Assembly (NCBI RefSeq): GCF_000710035.2 | Contig: NZ_JMJJ01000004.1 | Span: 496,001-560,000 of the forward strand | From: Pantoea ananatis LMG 2665 | GTDB taxonomy: Bacteria; Pseudomonadota; Gammaproteobacteria; Enterobacterales; Enterobacteriaceae | Reading direction: 5' to 3' | Length of the DNA stretch: 64,000 nt | Translations under genes and position numbers: made by a program | In this document: positions 19,215-31,643 of the stretch, piece by piece | How positions within the stretch are numbered: position 1 is the first letter of the stretch | Layout: each line of letters opens with the position of its first letter | Notes under the pieces: model-generated | Seen by the model: only the letters and a program-made list of their open reading frames with translations | Databases searched by the model: none | What the model was told of the DNA's origin: nothing

Positions 19215-19709
19215 ATGGTAGATAATAAGAAACGCCCCGGTAAAGACCTCGACAGGATCGACAGAAATATTCTGAATGAATTGCAGAAAGACGGTCGTAT
19301 CTCAAACGTGGAACTTTCCAAACGTGTAGGATTATCGCCTACACCTTGTCTTGAGCGTGTACGTCGTCTTGAACGCCAGGGATTCATCCTTGGTTACACT
19401 GCGCAACTTAACCCTCACTACCTGGACGCCTCATTACTGGTATTCGTTGAGATTACTCTGAATCGTGGCGCACCAGATGTGTTTGAGCAATTTAACGCCG
19501 CTGTGCAAAAACTTGAGGAAACTCAAGAGTGTCACCTGGTTTCTGGTGATTTCGACTACCTGCTGAAAACACGCGTGCCCGATATGTCCGCCTACCGCAA
19601 GCTGCTGGGGGAAACCCTGCTGCGCCTGCCGGGTGTAAACGACACGCGTACTTACGTGGTGATGGAAGAGGTCAAACAGAGTAACCGTCTGGTGATCAAA
19701 ACGCGCTGA
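19215..19709 (+). CDS. lrp: Lrp, leucine-responsive global regulator
   Basis: Feast/famine DNA-binding regulator of amino-acid metabolism, fimbriae and many other genes, with leucine as effector. Length 164 equals E. coli and nearly all residues match. The N-terminal winged HTH is in DGRISNVELSKRVGLSPTPC (about residues 28-47); the C-terminal RAM domain has the octamer and leucine surfaces (HLVSGDFDYLL). The start at 19215 is chosen by identity to E. coli MVD; 13 upstream codons are leader. A terminator follows, separating it from ftsK. Confidence 0.98.
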   Translation: MVDNKKRPGKDLDRIDRNILNELQKDGRISNVELSKRVGLSPTPCLERVRRLERQGFILGYTAQLNPHYLDASLLVFVEITLNRGAPDVFEQFNAAVQKLEETQECHLVSGDFDYLLKTRVPDMSAYRKLLGETLLRLPGVNDTRTYVVMEEVKQSNRLVIKTR

Positions 19710-19768
19710 TGCGTGGCAGGTGCAAAGCCTGTGAAATTTCGGTACACTCCTGTGAATACATACAGGAC

Positions 19769-19800
19769 CAGCGTCGGGTGAGCCCGACGCTGTTGTTTCT
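19769..19800 (+). terminator. lrp terminator
   Basis: A perfect 10-bp GC-rich stem (19769-19778 with 19783-19792) and TGAG tetraloop is followed by TTGTTTCTT. It lies 60 bases after the lrp stop and just before the ftsK start. Confidence 0.8.
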
Positions 19801-19827
19801 TACTTTACAGGCACCTGGAGAGTTCTC

Positions 19828-22800
19828 TTGAGCCAGGAATACACAGAAGATAAAGACGTTTCGTTACAGTCGCTGAGCAGTGGACGCCGTCTGCTGGAAG
19901 CGTTGCTCATTCTGGTGGCGTTGTTTGCCGTCTACCTGATGGTTTCCCTGGTCAGTTTTAATCCTTCCGACCCGAGCTGGTCGCAGACGGCCTGGCACGA
20001 GCCTATCCATAATATCGGCGGTACGGTAGGGGCATGGCTGGCTGACACGCTGTTGTTCATCTTTGGCGTGATGGCTTACGCCATTCCACCGGTGATCCTT
20101 GGATTGTGCTGGATAGCCTTTCGCCAGCGCGATAATCAGGACTACTTCGACTATTTCGCCGTAGGTTTGCGCTTAATTGGCGTGCTGGCCCTGGTCGTGA
20201 CGACCTGCGGCATGGCTGCACTGAATGCTGACGACATCTGGTACTTTGCTTCAGGCGGCGTGATCGGCAGCCTCGTCAGCAATGCGATTTCACCCTGGTT
20301 TAGTCCTGCTGGTGGCACCCTCACTCTGCTTTGCATCTGGGCAGCGGGCATTACGCTGTATACCGGTTGGTCGTGGTTGACCATTGCAGAACGAATCGGT
20401 GGCGTGGTCATGGGCGTGCTGACATTTGCCAGCAACCGTTCACGTCACGACGAACCCTGGCAGGAAGAGGACGAGGCCGAACATCATGAAGATGATGCGC
20501 CTGTTCTTCACGCGCAGCCCCATGACGACGATGACGTTCTGCTTTCTGCGCCCCGTAAGGCGCAGCCCGATCTGGACGAGCACGATCCGCTGCTGGCTAA
20601 GGCGGCAACAGCGACCCGCGCTGCCGTCGCGGCAACCACCGACGCTGCTGAAATGCCGGTGGCACCCGTCCAGCAACCTGCAGCCAGCGTGGCGTCAACC
20701 TTTACCACGGCTACCGTGCCGCCGTCAGCCCCATCTGCAGCCCAGCCTGCGGTTGCACCCGTGCATTCTGTCGCCGCGCCCGCCCAGGAAGCGGCTGTAC
20801 CTCATCCTGCTCCAGAGCGTCATTTTGCACCGCGTGAACCTGTTCAGCAGGATAAACCGGTCAGTGAACCGCCTCTGTACCGGTTTGAAATGCCGGATGA
20901 AACACCCGCATCCTCAGCACCCTTTACGGCCTATGAGGATGATGCGCCGAAGATGGGCAACTGGCGCGAGGCAGCCTCTGCCGCAACCCTGAGCAGTGCG
21001 GTAACGGCAGGCGCGGCAGGAAAAGCCGCGGCCTCGATGTCGCCGCTGTTTGAACCTGTGCCTGAAAATCAGGCGAATCCACAAGTGAAGCAGGGGATAG
21101 GTCCGGCGTTACCGCGGCCAAACCCGGTTAAATTACCGACCCGACGCGAACTGGCTTCTTACGGAATTAAACTTCCTTCCCAGCGCATGGCAGAAGAGAA
21201 AGCCAGACTGTCTGAAGCCCCGGCGGCTCCACAGGCTGCCGATCAGCCGCATAATCCAGACTGGTCAGCGGAGGAGCAGGATGCTCTGCAACAGGCTGAG
21301 TTACGTCAGGCGTTTCAGTCTGAGCAGCAACAGCGTTATGGCGAGAGCTGGCAACAGGATGAACAGAGTGAAGACGATGAACTGGCTCTAGAGCAGGCAT
21401 CCCTGGCCCGTCAGTTCGCCGAGCAGCAGCAACAGCGTTATGAGACCGAACCTGCCAACAATGCGCCGGTATTCAACCTGGACACGTCTGCGGCCTTTGA
21501 TTTCTCACCGATGAAAGATCTGGTTGACGACGGCCCGGTTGAGCCGCTGTTCACCATTGCGGCAACGCCGGAAACGGATGAGGTCGCGGCCAAACATGAG
21601 CCGTGGCAGCAAGTACAGGCTGCGCCGACGCATGCGGACGCGCAGAGAAGCATGCCGACGCAGAACGTTGCGTCGGATATCTTCGCGGCACCTGTCGAGC
21701 AGCCCGAACCTGTGGAAGAGGCGAAGCCGTCGTTGCATGACAGCCTGATTCATCCTTTCCTGATGCGTCATGAACAGCCGCTGGAAAAACCCTCTACGCC
21801 GTTGCCTTCTCTGGATCTGTTAACCGCACCGCCTGCAGAAGAAGAGCCGGTTGACATGTTTGCCCTTGAGCAGACGGCGCGCCTGGTTGAATCACGCCTG
21901 GGCGATTATCGTGTTAAGGCTGAGGTCGTCGGCATCTCTCCCGGCCCGGTCATTACCCGCTTTGAACTGGATCTGGCGCCGGGCGTGAAAGCGGCGCGTA
22001 TTTCTAACCTGTCGCGCGATCTGGCCCGTTCACTGTCCACCACGGCGGTGCGCGTTGTTGAAGTGATTCCGGGTAAGCCCTATGTCGGACTGGAATTACC
22101 AAATAAGCACCGTCAGACCGTTTACTTACGTGAAGTGCTGGATTGTCCAAAATTCCGTGACAATCCTTCACCTCTGGCCGTGGTACTGGGTAAAGACATT
22201 GCCGGTCAGCCGGTAGTGGCCGATTTGGCGAAGATGCCACACTTACTGGTTGCCGGTACCACCGGTTCGGGTAAGTCAGTCGGCGTAAACGCCATGATTC
22301 TCAGCATGTTGTATAAAGCCACGCCGGAAGAAGTGCGCTTTATTATGATCGACCCGAAAATGCTTGAGCTGTCGGTCTATGAAGGCATTCCGCATCTACT
22401 CACCGAAGTCGTCACCGATATGAAAGATGCGGCGAATGCGCTGCGCTGGAGCGTCGGTGAGATGGAGCGCCGCTATAAACTGATGTCGGCACTTGGCGTG
22501 CGTAATCTTGCGGGCTACAACGAGAAAGTTGAGCAGGCTGAGGCGATGGGCCGTCCAATCCCCGATCCGTTCTGGAAACCGGGCGACAGTATGGACATGA
22601 CGCCGCCGGTGCTGGAAAAACTGCCTTACATTGTGGTGATGGTGGATGAGTTCGCCGACCTGATGATGGCCGTGGGTAAAAAAGTGGAAGAGCTGATTGC
22701 CCGCCTGGCGCAGAAAGCGCGTGCGGCCGGTATCCACCTGGTGCTGGCCACCCAGCGTCCCTCGGTGGATGTGATTACCGGCCTGATCAAGGCCAACATC

Positions 22801-23274
22801 CCGACCCGTATCGCCTTTACCGTATCAAGTAAAATTGACTCGCGTACTATTCTCGACCAGGGCGGCGCGGAGTCGTTGCTGGGCATGGGTGACATGCTCT
22901 ATATGCCGCCAAACTCCTCCATGCCGGTTCGTGTTCACGGTGCCTTTGTACGCGATCAGGAAGTGCATGCGGTGGTCCAGGACTGGAAAGCGCGTGGACG
23001 TCCGCAATACATTGAAAGCATTACAGCGGGCGAAGAGAGCGAAGGTGCGGGCGGCATCGACAGCGATGAAGAACTGGATCCGTTGTTCGATCAGGCGGTG
23101 GGTTTCGTGGTGGACAAGCGCCGCGCCTCGATTTCAGGCGTTCAGCGTCAGTTCCGTATTGGCTATAACCGCGCCGCGCGCATCATTGAGCAGATGGAAG
23201 CCCAGGGCATCGTTTCGGCACCGGGACATAACGGTAACCGCGAAGTGCTGTCACCGCCTCCCCACGATATGTAG
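19828..23274 (+). CDS. ftsK: FtsK, DNA translocase and divisome protein
   Basis: Septum-anchored translocase that pumps chromosome ends and activates XerCD recombination at dif. Starts with TTG (SQEYTEDKD) after a GGAG site. The N-terminal domain (1 to about 200) has four membrane segments; a long Pro/Gln/Ala-rich linker (about 205-660) follows; the RecA-like motor has Walker A GTTGSGKS (810-817) and Walker [12 protein letters not shown]; the gamma winged helix at the C-terminus ([18 protein letters not shown]) reads KOPS. At 1148 residues it is shorter than E. coli (1329), all from the linker, which contains two copies of a Gln-rich motif (near residues 492 and 527). Confidence 0.96.
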   Translation: MSQEYTEDKDVSLQSLSSGRRLLEALLILVALFAVYLMVSLVSFNPSDPSWSQTAWHEPIHNIGGTVGAWLADTLLFIFGVMAYAIPPVILGLCWIAFRQRDNQDYFDYFAVGLRLIGVLALVVTTCGMAALNADDIWYFASGGVIGSLVSNAISPWFSPAGGTLTLLCIWAAGITLYTGWSWLTIAERIGGVVMGVLTFASNRSRHDEPWQEEDEAEHHEDDAPVLHAQPHDDDDVLLSAPRKAQPDLDEHDPLLAKAATATRAAVAATTDAAEMPVAPVQQPAASVASTFTTATVPPSAPSAAQPAVAPVHSVAAPAQEAAVPHPAPERHFAPREPVQQDKPVSEPPLYRFEMPDETPASSAPFTAYEDDAPKMGNWREAASAATLSSAVTAGAAGKAAASMSPLFEPVPENQANPQVKQGIGPALPRPNPVKLPTRRELASYGIKLPSQRMAEEKARLSEAPAAPQAADQPHNPDWSAEEQDALQQAELRQAFQSEQQQRYGESWQQDEQSEDDELALEQASLARQFAEQQQQRYETEPANNAPVFNLDTSAAFDFSPMKDLVDDGPVEPLFTIAATPETDEVAAKHEPWQQVQAAPTHADAQRSMPTQNVASDIFAAPVEQPEPVEEAKPSLHDSLIHPFLMRHEQPLEKPSTPLPSLDLLTAPPAEEEPVDMFALEQTARLVESRLGDYRVKAEVVGISPGPVITRFELDLAPGVKAARISNLSRDLARSLSTTAVRVVEVIPGKPYVGLELPNKHRQTVYLREVLDCPKFRDNPSPLAVVLGKDIAGQPVVADLAKMPHLLVAGTTGSGKSVGVNAMILSMLYKATPEEVRFIMIDPKMLELSVYEGIPHLLTEVVTDMKDAANALRWSVGEMERRYKLMSALGVRNLAGYNEKVEQAEAMGRPIPDPFWKPGDSMDMTPPVLEKLPYIVVMVDEFADLMMAVGKKVEELIARLAQKARAAGIHLVLATQRPSVDVITGLIKANIPTRIAFTVSSKIDSRTILDQGGAESLLGMGDMLYMPPNSSMPVRVHGAFVRDQEVHAVVQDWKARGRPQYIESITAGEESEGAGGIDSDEELDPLFDQAVGFVVDKRRASISGVQRQFRIGYNRAARIIEQMEAQGIVSAPGHNGNREVLSPPPHDM

Positions 23275-23304
23275 AGCCTGAACGATAAGCTTTGAAACAT
23301 AAAT

Positions 23305-23338
23305 CAATGAGCCAGTTCTTGCTGGCTCATTGTTTTTT
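23305..23338 (+). terminator. ftsK terminator
   Basis: A perfect 11-bp stem (23305-23315 with 23322-23332), 6-base loop, followed by TTTTTT. Lies 30 bases past the ftsK stop. Confidence 0.88.
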
Positions 23339-23456
23339 AGCCGTTTACCCCCATAGTTGATTAGGCTTTCGGTTTTTTCTCCTGTATTAAACGCAGGACA
23401 GCGACCAGGCTTAGTAGCGTTATCAACGGGAAACGATTTAATAAGGATTTAAGCAG

Positions 23457-24068
23457 ATGAAATTACGCGTAATTGCCTTAGGCCTGTTGGCCGCTTTGGG
23501 TTCAGCCAGCGCTTTCGCTGATGCATCAAGTGACCTGCAACAGCGTTTGAATAAAGTAAACAGCTTCCACGCCAGCTTTACGCAAAAGGTGACCGATGGC
23601 AGCGGTGCTAACGTGCAGGATGGAGAAGGTGAACTGTGGGTCAAGCGCCCAAGCCTGTTTAACTGGCACATGACCGCGCCTGACGAGAGCGTCATTGTCT
23701 CTGACGGAAAATCGTTATGGTTCTACAACCCGTTTGTAGAGCAGGCTACGGTAAGTCTGTTAAAGAATGCTACCAGCAATACGCCGTTTATGTTAATTGC
23801 CCGCAATCAGTCCAGCGACTGGCAGCAATACAACGTTAAGCAGCAGGGCGATAAATTTGAACTGACGCCGAAGAAAAGCGACGGCAACCTCAAGCAGTTC
23901 ACTATCGACGTAACGCCAGATGGCACGATTAATCAGTTCAGCGCCGTAGAGCAGGATGGACAGCGCAGTAACTACCAGCTGAAGAGCCAGAAAAACGGCC
24001 CTATCAGTCCGGATAAATTCACTTTCACCCCGCCGAAAGGCGTCACGGTGGATGATCAACGTCAGTGA
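23457..24068 (+). CDS. lolA: LolA, periplasmic lipoprotein carrier
   Basis: Carries outer-membrane lipoproteins from LolCDE to LolB. The 203-residue precursor equals E. coli, with signal peptide [21 protein letters not shown] cleaved before [10 protein letters not shown]. The open-barrel sequence includes [10 protein letters not shown] and the Arg-adjacent hydrophobic pocket ([12 protein letters not shown]). The adjacent rarA start lies 8 bases after its stop; this pairing is standard. AAGGA precedes the ATG. Confidence 0.97.
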   Translation: MKLRVIALGLLAALGSASAFADASSDLQQRLNKVNSFHASFTQKVTDGSGANVQDGEGELWVKRPSLFNWHMTAPDESVIVSDGKSLWFYNPFVEQATVSLLKNATSNTPFMLIARNQSSDWQQYNVKQQGDKFELTPKKSDGNLKQFTIDVTPDGTINQFSAVEQDGQRSNYQLKSQKNGPISPDKFTFTPPKGVTVDDQRQ

Positions 24069-24075
24069 GGTGGCA

Positions 24076-25419
24076 GTGGGCAACCTGTCTCTGGATTTCT
24101 CCAGCGAAGATTTTAAACCTCTGGCCGCGCGTATGCGGCCAGAAACCCTGAAGCACTATATTGGTCAGCAGCACCTGCTGGCTGCGGGGAAACCGCTGCC
24201 GCGCGCCATTGAGGCTGGCCATTTGCATTCCATGATTCTCTGGGGGCCGCCGGGAACAGGCAAAACCACGCTGGCCGAGATTATCGCGCACTACGGTAAC
24301 GCGGACGTTGAACGCATCTCTGCCGTCACCTCCGGCGTCAAAGAAATTCGTGAAGCGATAGAGCGTGCGCGCTTGAGCAAGCAGGCCGGCCGGCGCACCA
24401 TCCTTTTCGTGGATGAGGTGCACCGTTTCAATAAAAGTCAGCAGGATGCCTTCTTGCCCCATATTGAAGACGGCACCATTACCTTCATTGGCGCCACCAC
24501 TGAAAATCCCAGTTTCGAGCTTAATTCCGCACTGCTGTCACGCGCCCGCGTTTATCTACTGAAATCCCTGACCACAGAAGACATTGAGCAGGTGCTTGAC
24601 CAGGCCATGCAAGATGCCGATCGCGGCTATGGCAACAGCGATATCCTGTTACCGAATAATACGCGCCGCATGATCGCTGAGCTGGTGAGCGGCGATGCGC
24701 GCCGTGCGCTTAACACGCTGGAAATGATGGCCGATATGGCCGAAACCAACGCGCAAGGCAAAAGAGAACTGACGCCACAACTGCTGACTGAAGTTGCCGG
24801 GGAGCGATCTGCACGGTTTGATAACAAGGGTGACCGCTTTTACGACCTTATTTCTGCGTTACATAAGTCTGTTCGCGGTTCAGCACCCGATGCTGCCCTC
24901 TACTGGTACGCCCGTATTATTACCGCAGGTGGCGATCCGCTGTATGTCGCGCGTCGTCTGTTGGCCATTGCCTCTGAAGACGTGGGCAATGCCGATCCGC
25001 GCGGCATGCAGGTGGCGATATCGGCGTGGGACTGTTTCACCCGCGTGGGTCCGGCAGAAGGGGAGCGGGCGATTGCTCAGGCCATCGTGTATCTCGCCTG
25101 TGCGCCAAAAAGTAATGCCGTTTATACCGCCTTTAAAGCGGCGATGCGCGATGCGCGCGACCACCCTGATTTTGATGTTCCCGATCATCTGCGCAATGCC
25201 CCCACTAAGCTGATGAAAGAAATGGGCCTGGGTGAAAGCTATCGCTATGCCCATGATGAAGCCAACGCCTATGCGGCTGGTGAGGTCTATTTCCCTCCGG
25301 AAATGGCACAAACACGTTACTATCATCCCACCCAACGCGGTCTTGAAGGCAAAATTGGCGAAAAGCTGGCCTGGCTTACTGAACTCGATCAAAATAGCCA
25401 GACAAAACGCTACCGCTAA
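24076..25419 (+). CDS. rarA: RarA (MgsA), replication-associated AAA+ ATPase
   Basis: Clamp-loader-like ATPase acting at stalled replication forks. A GTG start at 24076 gives 447 residues, exactly the E. coli length (NLSLDF follows) and has a GAGGTG site; the ATG at 24052 would overlap lolA by 17 bases. Walker A is GPPGTGKTT, Walker [10 protein letters not shown], sensor 1 GATTENPSF, then the tetramerisation and C-terminal domains ([11 protein letters not shown] and [11 protein letters not shown]). Identity is very high. Confidence 0.96.
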   Translation: MGNLSLDFSSEDFKPLAARMRPETLKHYIGQQHLLAAGKPLPRAIEAGHLHSMILWGPPGTGKTTLAEIIAHYGNADVERISAVTSGVKEIREAIERARLSKQAGRRTILFVDEVHRFNKSQQDAFLPHIEDGTITFIGATTENPSFELNSALLSRARVYLLKSLTTEDIEQVLDQAMQDADRGYGNSDILLPNNTRRMIAELVSGDARRALNTLEMMADMAETNAQGKRELTPQLLTEVAGERSARFDNKGDRFYDLISALHKSVRGSAPDAALYWYARIITAGGDPLYVARRLLAIASEDVGNADPRGMQVAISAWDCFTRVGPAEGERAIAQAIVYLACAPKSNAVYTAFKAAMRDARDHPDFDVPDHLRNAPTKLMKEMGLGESYRYAHDEANAYAAGEVYFPPEMAQTRYYHPTQRGLEGKIGEKLAWLTELDQNSQTKRYR

Positions 25420-25453
25420 AACAGACGTTGCGGTAATGTGGTCAATGTTTTCA

Positions 25454-25475
25454 ACGCATTCCAGCTGGAATGCGT
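25454..25475. repeat. 22-bp perfect palindrome between rarA and serS
   Basis: The 22 bases are identical to their own reverse complement (left half ACGCATTCCAG). As RNA it forms a 9-bp stem with an AGCT loop. It is followed by CCCTTCTTTC, so it could be a weak rarA terminator or a serS leader element or operator; the available signals do not decide. Confidence 0.65.
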
Positions 25476-25494
25476 CCCTTCTTTCAACTCATAA

Positions 25495-26802
<1,308 letters not shown>

Positions 26803-27124
26803 TCGCCCGTTATTCTCTGAAAAACCCAGCGGCTGCTGGGTTTTTTTTGGTCCGAAAGACGGATCGATGCCAAAGGACGGTATCAGAATTTATCACAAAT
26901 AAACGTTATCGATATATCCCGATGCCGAAAGCGTAAAAATCTACATTATCAGTAAGATAGCTTTATTTTCCCTGACGTAAAATATGCCGCTAACTTACTG
27001 AAGATAAATAAATTAAATTGTCGGGCAGCAAAATGTGCTGCGGTGCGTTTGGCCCCGTTGACTTTAAATAACGCAGTGGCAAACTGCGCGCAATTTCCTT
27101 CATTTCTTTTGGTTTTAATTCCCT
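26803..27124. other. serS-ycaD intergenic region (322 bp)
   Basis: After the serS terminator there is AT-rich sequence to the ycaD start with no coding region I can support. In E. coli dmsABC and other genes occupy this interval; no remnants of them are visible. It presumably holds the ycaD promoter. Confidence 0.55.
26821..26848 (+). terminator. serS terminator
   Basis: A perfect 10-bp stem (26821-26830 with 26835-26844) and GGCT loop is followed by a run of T up to 26848. Confidence 0.92.
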
Positions 27125-28279
27125 ATGTCGACCTGGTCACGTCCTGTGATACTGCTGCTTTGCGGCCTGCTGTTAATGACAGTTTCAATTGCTGTGCTGA
27201 ATACGTTAGTGCCTCTCTGGCTGACGCATGATGCTCTGGCTACCTGGCAGGTGGGCGTGGTGAGTTCGTCGTATTACACCGGCAATCTGCTTGGCACGTT
27301 GCTGGCGGGCTGGCTGATTAAACAGTATGGATTTAACCGTAGTTATTATCTGGCAACCGGCCTGTTTGCGGTGGCAACCCTGTGTATGATGGTGCTGGCA
27401 GGCTTCTGGTCATGGACGCTGTTGCGTTTTAGCGCGGGTGTCGGCTGCGCCTTAGTCTGGGTCGTGGTTGAAAGCGCTTTATTGTGCAGCGGCACGGTGC
27501 GTAACCGTGGGCAGCTCCTGGCTGCCTATATGATTGTCTATTATCTGGGAACGGTTGCCGGGCAGCTACTGGTGAGCAAACTTTCCACAGAGCTGTTAAG
27601 TGTGATCCCTTGGGTAACCGCGACGGTGATTTGTGCCATTTTACCGCTGATCTTCACACAGGTTGCTGCCAGCCGTGATCCGGCTGAAGCCTTGCCGGGT
27701 GGCCGTATCTTACCCATGCTACGCCGCCGCAGTTCGCGCCTGGGCATCAACGGCTGCATCATCTCCGGGATTGTTTTAGGTTCGTTATATGGCTTGATGC
27801 CGCTCTATCTTTCCCATCAGGGCATGAGCGATGCAAACGTAGGTTACTGGATGGCGTTACTCGTTAGTTCAGGTATTGTCGGGCAGTGGCCGATTGGGCG
27901 CCTTGCCGATCGCTTTGGCCGCATGATGGTGCTACGTGTGCAGGTATTTGTGGTAATCCTGGGCGCGATTGCGATGCTAACCAATGCCGCGATGGCACCT
28001 GCCTTGTTTGTTCTGGGGCTGGCGGGTTTTACGCTTTACCCTGTGGCGATGTCGTGGGCCTGCGAAACCGTGGCGCATCACGAACTGGTGGCCATGAATC
28101 AGGCGCTGTTACTGAGCTATACGCTGGGCAGTCTGGCGGGGCCGAGCATGACAGCAATGCTGATGCAGAGTTACTCAGACCGTTTACTGTTCGTTATGAT
28201 TGCGGCAGTGGCGCTGGTTTACCTGGTGATGCTGTTGCGTAAAGCCGATCATCATGCCACGCCCGTGGCGCATGCCTGA
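27125..28279 (+). CDS. ycaD: YcaD, MFS-type transporter of unknown substrate
   Basis: A 384-residue major-facilitator protein with about 12 membrane helices in two halves, close to E. coli YcaD (382). Characteristic stretches are [38 protein letters not shown], and the second-half MFS signature [10 protein letters not shown]. The start has no clear ribosome site (TTTTAATTCCCT before ATG), suggesting weak translation or a leaderless-like start, but the N-terminal [12 protein letters not shown] matches the E. coli start. Substrate unknown; flanked by unrelated terminators so probably monocistronic. Confidence 0.92.
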   Translation: MSTWSRPVILLLCGLLLMTVSIAVLNTLVPLWLTHDALATWQVGVVSSSYYTGNLLGTLLAGWLIKQYGFNRSYYLATGLFAVATLCMMVLAGFWSWTLLRFSAGVGCALVWVVVESALLCSGTVRNRGQLLAAYMIVYYLGTVAGQLLVSKLSTELLSVIPWVTATVICAILPLIFTQVAASRDPAEALPGGRILPMLRRRSSRLGINGCIISGIVLGSLYGLMPLYLSHQGMSDANVGYWMALLVSSGIVGQWPIGRLADRFGRMMVLRVQVFVVILGAIAMLTNAAMAPALFVLGLAGFTLYPVAMSWACETVAHHELVAMNQALLLSYTLGSLAGPSMTAMLMQSYSDRLLFVMIAAVALVYLVMLLRKADHHATPVAHA

Positions 28280-28353
28280 ATGCCTTCTGCAGAGGGCAGC
28301 ACTGTGCCTCGTTGTTGCATGGTGGTCAGTGCGCCTTCCTGAAAGGTTCCTGT

Positions 28354-28382
28354 GGGGCGGTAGAGATCTCCGCCCCGTTTTC
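28354..28382. terminator. Terminator between convergent ycaD and pflA
   Basis: A 7-bp GC stem (28354-28360 with 28370-28376) is followed by GTTTTC on the plus strand. It overlaps the end of pflA, whose stop begins at 28381. Confidence 0.55.
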
Positions 28383-29121
28383 AATACATGACTTCATGTC
28401 CGTAGCGGAGAAGAATGTTTTTTACCCGTTCCATCGTCTCTTTGGTGGGCGGTTTCACGCCATCAAGCTTGTACTCTTCGCCCATCGCGATCCACTTATG
28501 TTTACCCAGTTCGTGATAAGGCAGAAGCTCGATCTTTTCAACGTTCGCCATATCCTGGGTAAACGCTCCCAGGCGATGAACGGTATCGTCGTCATCTGAG
28601 TAGCCAGGCACGACGACAAAACGGATCCATGTCCGTTTGCCTTTTTTCTGTAGGTAGCGAGCGAAATCAAGCGTGCGATGGTTAGATACGCCAACCAGAA
28701 TCTGGTGAACCTCGTCATTCATCTGTTTAAGGTCCAGCATCACTAAATCTGTTGCGTCCAGTAGCTCATCAATGACCGGATCGTAGCGGCGAACAAAACC
28801 ATTGGTATCCAGACAGGTATGTATGCCTTCTGCCTTGCAGGCACGAAACCAGTCACGCACAAACTCAGCCTGAAGAATAGCTTCGCCACCCGATGCGGTG
28901 ACACCACCGCCAGAGGCATTCATAAAGTGACGGTAGGACAGAACGTCCGCCATCAGCGCCTCAACGGTGATTTCTTTACCGGCGTGCGTGTCCCAGGTAT
29001 CGCGGTTGTGGCAGTAAAGGCAACGCATCAGGCAACCCTGGAAAAAGGTAATAAACCGGATGCCGGGACCGTCTACGGTTCCGCATGATTCGAATGAGTG
29101 GATGCGACCTATGGCTGACAT
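28381..29121 (-). CDS. pflA: PflA, pyruvate formate-lyase activating enzyme
   Basis: Radical-SAM enzyme that creates the glycyl radical on PflB. The 246-residue product starting [20 protein letters not shown] equals E. coli. The [4Fe-4S] cluster motif is [12 protein letters not shown] (CxxxCxxC), and [13 protein letters not shown] is the SAM/GGE region. GGAGAAA precedes the start; 44 further in-frame codons upstream lack homology. Transcribed behind pflB with two stem-loops in the 167-base gap. Confidence 0.97.
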   Translation of the reverse strand: MSAIGRIHSFESCGTVDGPGIRFITFFQGCLMRCLYCHNRDTWDTHAGKEITVEALMADVLSYRHFMNASGGGVTASGGEAILQAEFVRDWFRACKAEGIHTCLDTNGFVRRYDPVIDELLDATDLVMLDLKQMNDEVHQILVGVSNHRTLDFARYLQKKGKRTWIRFVVVPGYSDDDDTVHRLGAFTQDMANVEKIELLPYHELGKHKWIAMGEEYKLDGVKPPTKETMERVKNILLRYGHEVMY

Positions 29122-29157
29122 TGCGATGTTTCTCCAGGTAAGCCTGCGGAGCAGGTG

Positions 29158-29175
29158 GCACACTCTCTGGTGTGC
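29158..29175 (-). repeat. Stem-loop in the pflB-pflA gap, near pflA
   Basis: A 6-bp stem (29158-29163 with 29170-29175, GCACAC/GTGTGC) with a 6-base loop lies 36 bases upstream of the pflA start. Probably an RNA structure in the pflB-pflA spacer. Confidence 0.35.
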
Positions 29176-29242
29176 TCTGAACAGGAAATCAATTTTGGTG
29201 GTTATCCGTATCTCAGACAACGACCAAAGCAGACTTTGAATA

Positions 29243-29265
29243 TGAGGCTCCATGAAGGAGCCTCA
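29243..29265 (-). terminator. Stem-loop after pflB
   Basis: A perfect 9-bp stem (29243-29251 with 29257-29265) with a 5-base loop lies 24 bases past the pflB stop. No strong T-run follows on the minus strand, so it more likely stabilises the pflB mRNA 3' end or partly attenuates into pflA. Confidence 0.5.
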
Positions 29266-29288
29266 GAAAGGGCTGATGGCGACAGCGC

Positions 29289-31571
29289 TTACAGCGATTG
29301 TGTAAAGGTACGGGTGATCACGTCCTGCTGCTGCTCTTTTGTCAGCGAATTAAAGCGAACGGCGTAGCCGGAGACGCGAATGGTTAACTGAGGATATTTT
29401 TCAGGATTATCCATCGCGTCCATTAACATCTCCCGGTTCATTACGTTCACATTAAGATGCTGACCGCCTTCAATACTGGTCTCATGATGGAAGTAACCGT
29501 CCATCAAGCCTGCCAGATTGGTTTTACGCACGTTGTCATCTTTGCCTAACGCATTAGGCACGATAGAGAAAGTGTAGGAGATACCGTCTTTTGCGTAAGC
29601 AAAGGGCAGTTTCGCCACCGAGGTCAGCGAGGCTACGGCACCTTTCTGATCGCGACCGTGCATCGGGTTAGCGCCCGGACCAAAAGGCGCGCCTGCACGG
29701 CGACCGTCTGGCGTATTACCGGTTTTCTTGCCGTAAACCACGTTAGAGGTAATGGTCAGCACAGACTGGGTCGGTACAGCGTTGCGGTAGGTTTCGAGTT
29801 GCTGAATCTTTTTCATAAAGCGTTCAACAAGGTCGCAGGCCAGATCGTCAACGCGAGGATCGTTATTCCCGAACTGCGGATACTCTCCTTCGATGTCGAA
29901 ATCGATGGCCAGGCCATCTTCATCACGCACCGGTTTCACCTTCGCGTATTTGATGGCAGACAGCGAGTCGGCCGCGACAGAGAGTCCGGCGATACCGCAT
30001 GCCATGGTGCGGTAAACGTCACGATCGTGCAGTGCCATCAGCGCGGCTTCATAGCTGTATTTATCGTGCATGAAGTGGATGATGTTCAGTGCAGTGACGT
30101 ACTGTTTCGCCAGCCAGTCCATAAAGTGATCCAGACGCGCCATTACCACGTCAAAATCAAGCACCTCATCGGTAATCTTGGCTTCTTTTGGTCCGACCTG
30201 CATTTTCAGTTTTTCGTCCACGCCGCCATTGATTGCGTAGAGCAGGGTTTTCGCCAGGTTGGCGCGGGCACCGAAGAACTGCATTTGCTTACCGACGATC
30301 ATCGGGCTGACGCAGCAGGCAATTGCATAGTCATCGTTGTCGAAATCGGGACGCATCAGGTCGTCGTTTTCATACTGCAATGATGACGTATCAATAGACA
30401 CTTTCGCCGCATACTTTTTAAAGTTAACCGGCAGCTTCTCAGACCACAGAATGGTCATATTAGGCTCAGGTGAAGGGCCCATGGTGTACAGTGTATTGAG
30501 GAAACGGAAGGTGGTTTTACTCACCAGCGTACGCCCATCAACGCCCATACCGGCCAGCGATTCCGTTGCCCAGATGGGGTCGCCAGAGAACAGTTCATCG
30601 TACTCAGGCGTGCGCAGGAAGCGGACCATGCGCAGTTTCATCACCAGGTGGTCAATCAGTTCCTGCGCCTGCGCTTCGTTCAGCTTACCGGCGTTGAGAT
30701 CGCGCTCAATGAACACGTCCAGGAAGGTTGAAACACGGCCAAAGGACATGGCTGCACCGTTCTGTGATTTTACTGCGGCAAGATAGCCGTAATAGGTCCA
30801 CTGAACGGCTTCGACTGCATTGGTCGCCGGACCTGAGATATCGTGACCATATTTGGCTGCCATCTCTTTGATTTGTCCAAGCGCCCGATGCTGGTCAGCA
30901 ATTTCTTCGCGTAGACGAATAGTGGCTTCCAGGTTGACGCCATTTTCCAGATCGCTTTGCAGAGACGCAAACTGAGCAAACTTATCGGCCATCAGGTAGT
31001 CAATGCCGTATAAGGCGATACGACGGTAGTCACCAATGATGCGTCCACGACCATAGGCATCAGGCAGGCCGGTTAATATACCTGATTTACGGCAGCGTAA
31101 AATGTCAGGGGTATAAACATCAAACACGCCCTGATTGTGCGTTTTACGATAGTCGGTGAAGATTTTTTTCAGTGAAGCATTGAGTTCGCGCCCGTAAACT
31201 TTACATGAACCCTCGACCATCTTAATGCCGCCAAAAGGAATAATGGCGCGTTTCAGCGGCGCTTCCGTTTGCAGGCCAACAACTTTTTCCAGTGATTTAT
31301 TGATATAGCCGGCATCGTGCGAGGTGATGGTAGAAGCAAGATCGGTATCAAAATCGACGGGTGCGTGGGTACGGTTTTCAACTTTAATGCCTTCCAGCAC
31401 GCTTTCCCACAGTTTAGTGGTGGCTTCGGTGGCGCCAGCGAGGAAAGATTCATCGCCTTCATACGGCGTATAGTTTTTCTGGATGAAGTCGCGTACGTTG
31501 ACGCTGTTCTGCCATTCGCCTTCAGTAAAACCCTGCCAGGCTGAGGCCAGTTTTGCGTTAAGTTCGGTCAT
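29289..31571 (-). CDS. pflB: PflB, pyruvate formate-lyase
   Basis: Glycyl-radical enzyme converting pyruvate and CoA to acetyl-CoA and formate in anaerobic mixed-acid fermentation. 760 residues, as in E. coli. The catalytic Cys pair is in [13 protein letters not shown] (Cys418/419 in E. coli numbering) and the radical glycine in RVSGYAVRF (Gly735 counting Met). AGGCAGGTATAAT precedes the ATG. Organised focA-pflB-pflA with the FNR-type promoter ahead of focA. Confidence 0.98.
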   Translation of the reverse strand: MTELNAKLASAWQGFTEGEWQNSVNVRDFIQKNYTPYEGDESFLAGATEATTKLWESVLEGIKVENRTHAPVDFDTDLASTITSHDAGYINKSLEKVVGLQTEAPLKRAIIPFGGIKMVEGSCKVYGRELNASLKKIFTDYRKTHNQGVFDVYTPDILRCRKSGILTGLPDAYGRGRIIGDYRRIALYGIDYLMADKFAQFASLQSDLENGVNLEATIRLREEIADQHRALGQIKEMAAKYGHDISGPATNAVEAVQWTYYGYLAAVKSQNGAAMSFGRVSTFLDVFIERDLNAGKLNEAQAQELIDHLVMKLRMVRFLRTPEYDELFSGDPIWATESLAGMGVDGRTLVSKTTFRFLNTLYTMGPSPEPNMTILWSEKLPVNFKKYAAKVSIDTSSLQYENDDLMRPDFDNDDYAIACCVSPMIVGKQMQFFGARANLAKTLLYAINGGVDEKLKMQVGPKEAKITDEVLDFDVVMARLDHFMDWLAKQYVTALNIIHFMHDKYSYEAALMALHDRDVYRTMACGIAGLSVAADSLSAIKYAKVKPVRDEDGLAIDFDIEGEYPQFGNNDPRVDDLACDLVERFMKKIQQLETYRNAVPTQSVLTITSNVVYGKKTGNTPDGRRAGAPFGPGANPMHGRDQKGAVASLTSVAKLPFAYAKDGISYTFSIVPNALGKDDNVRKTNLAGLMDGYFHHETSIEGGQHLNVNVMNREMLMDAMDNPEKYPQLTIRVSGYAVRFNSLTKEQQQDVITRTFTQSL

Positions 31572-31643
31572 ATTATACCTGCCTTATTTAAGGAGACTTT
31601 TGCTCTTGGGTCGATCCGGTTGGGATGAACCCTCGAGGCTGGA

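Noticed and set aside
27043..27231. A 62-codon frame just upstream of and overlapping ycaD
   Set aside because: No homology and no ribosome site; it overlaps the start of a conserved transporter in another frame.
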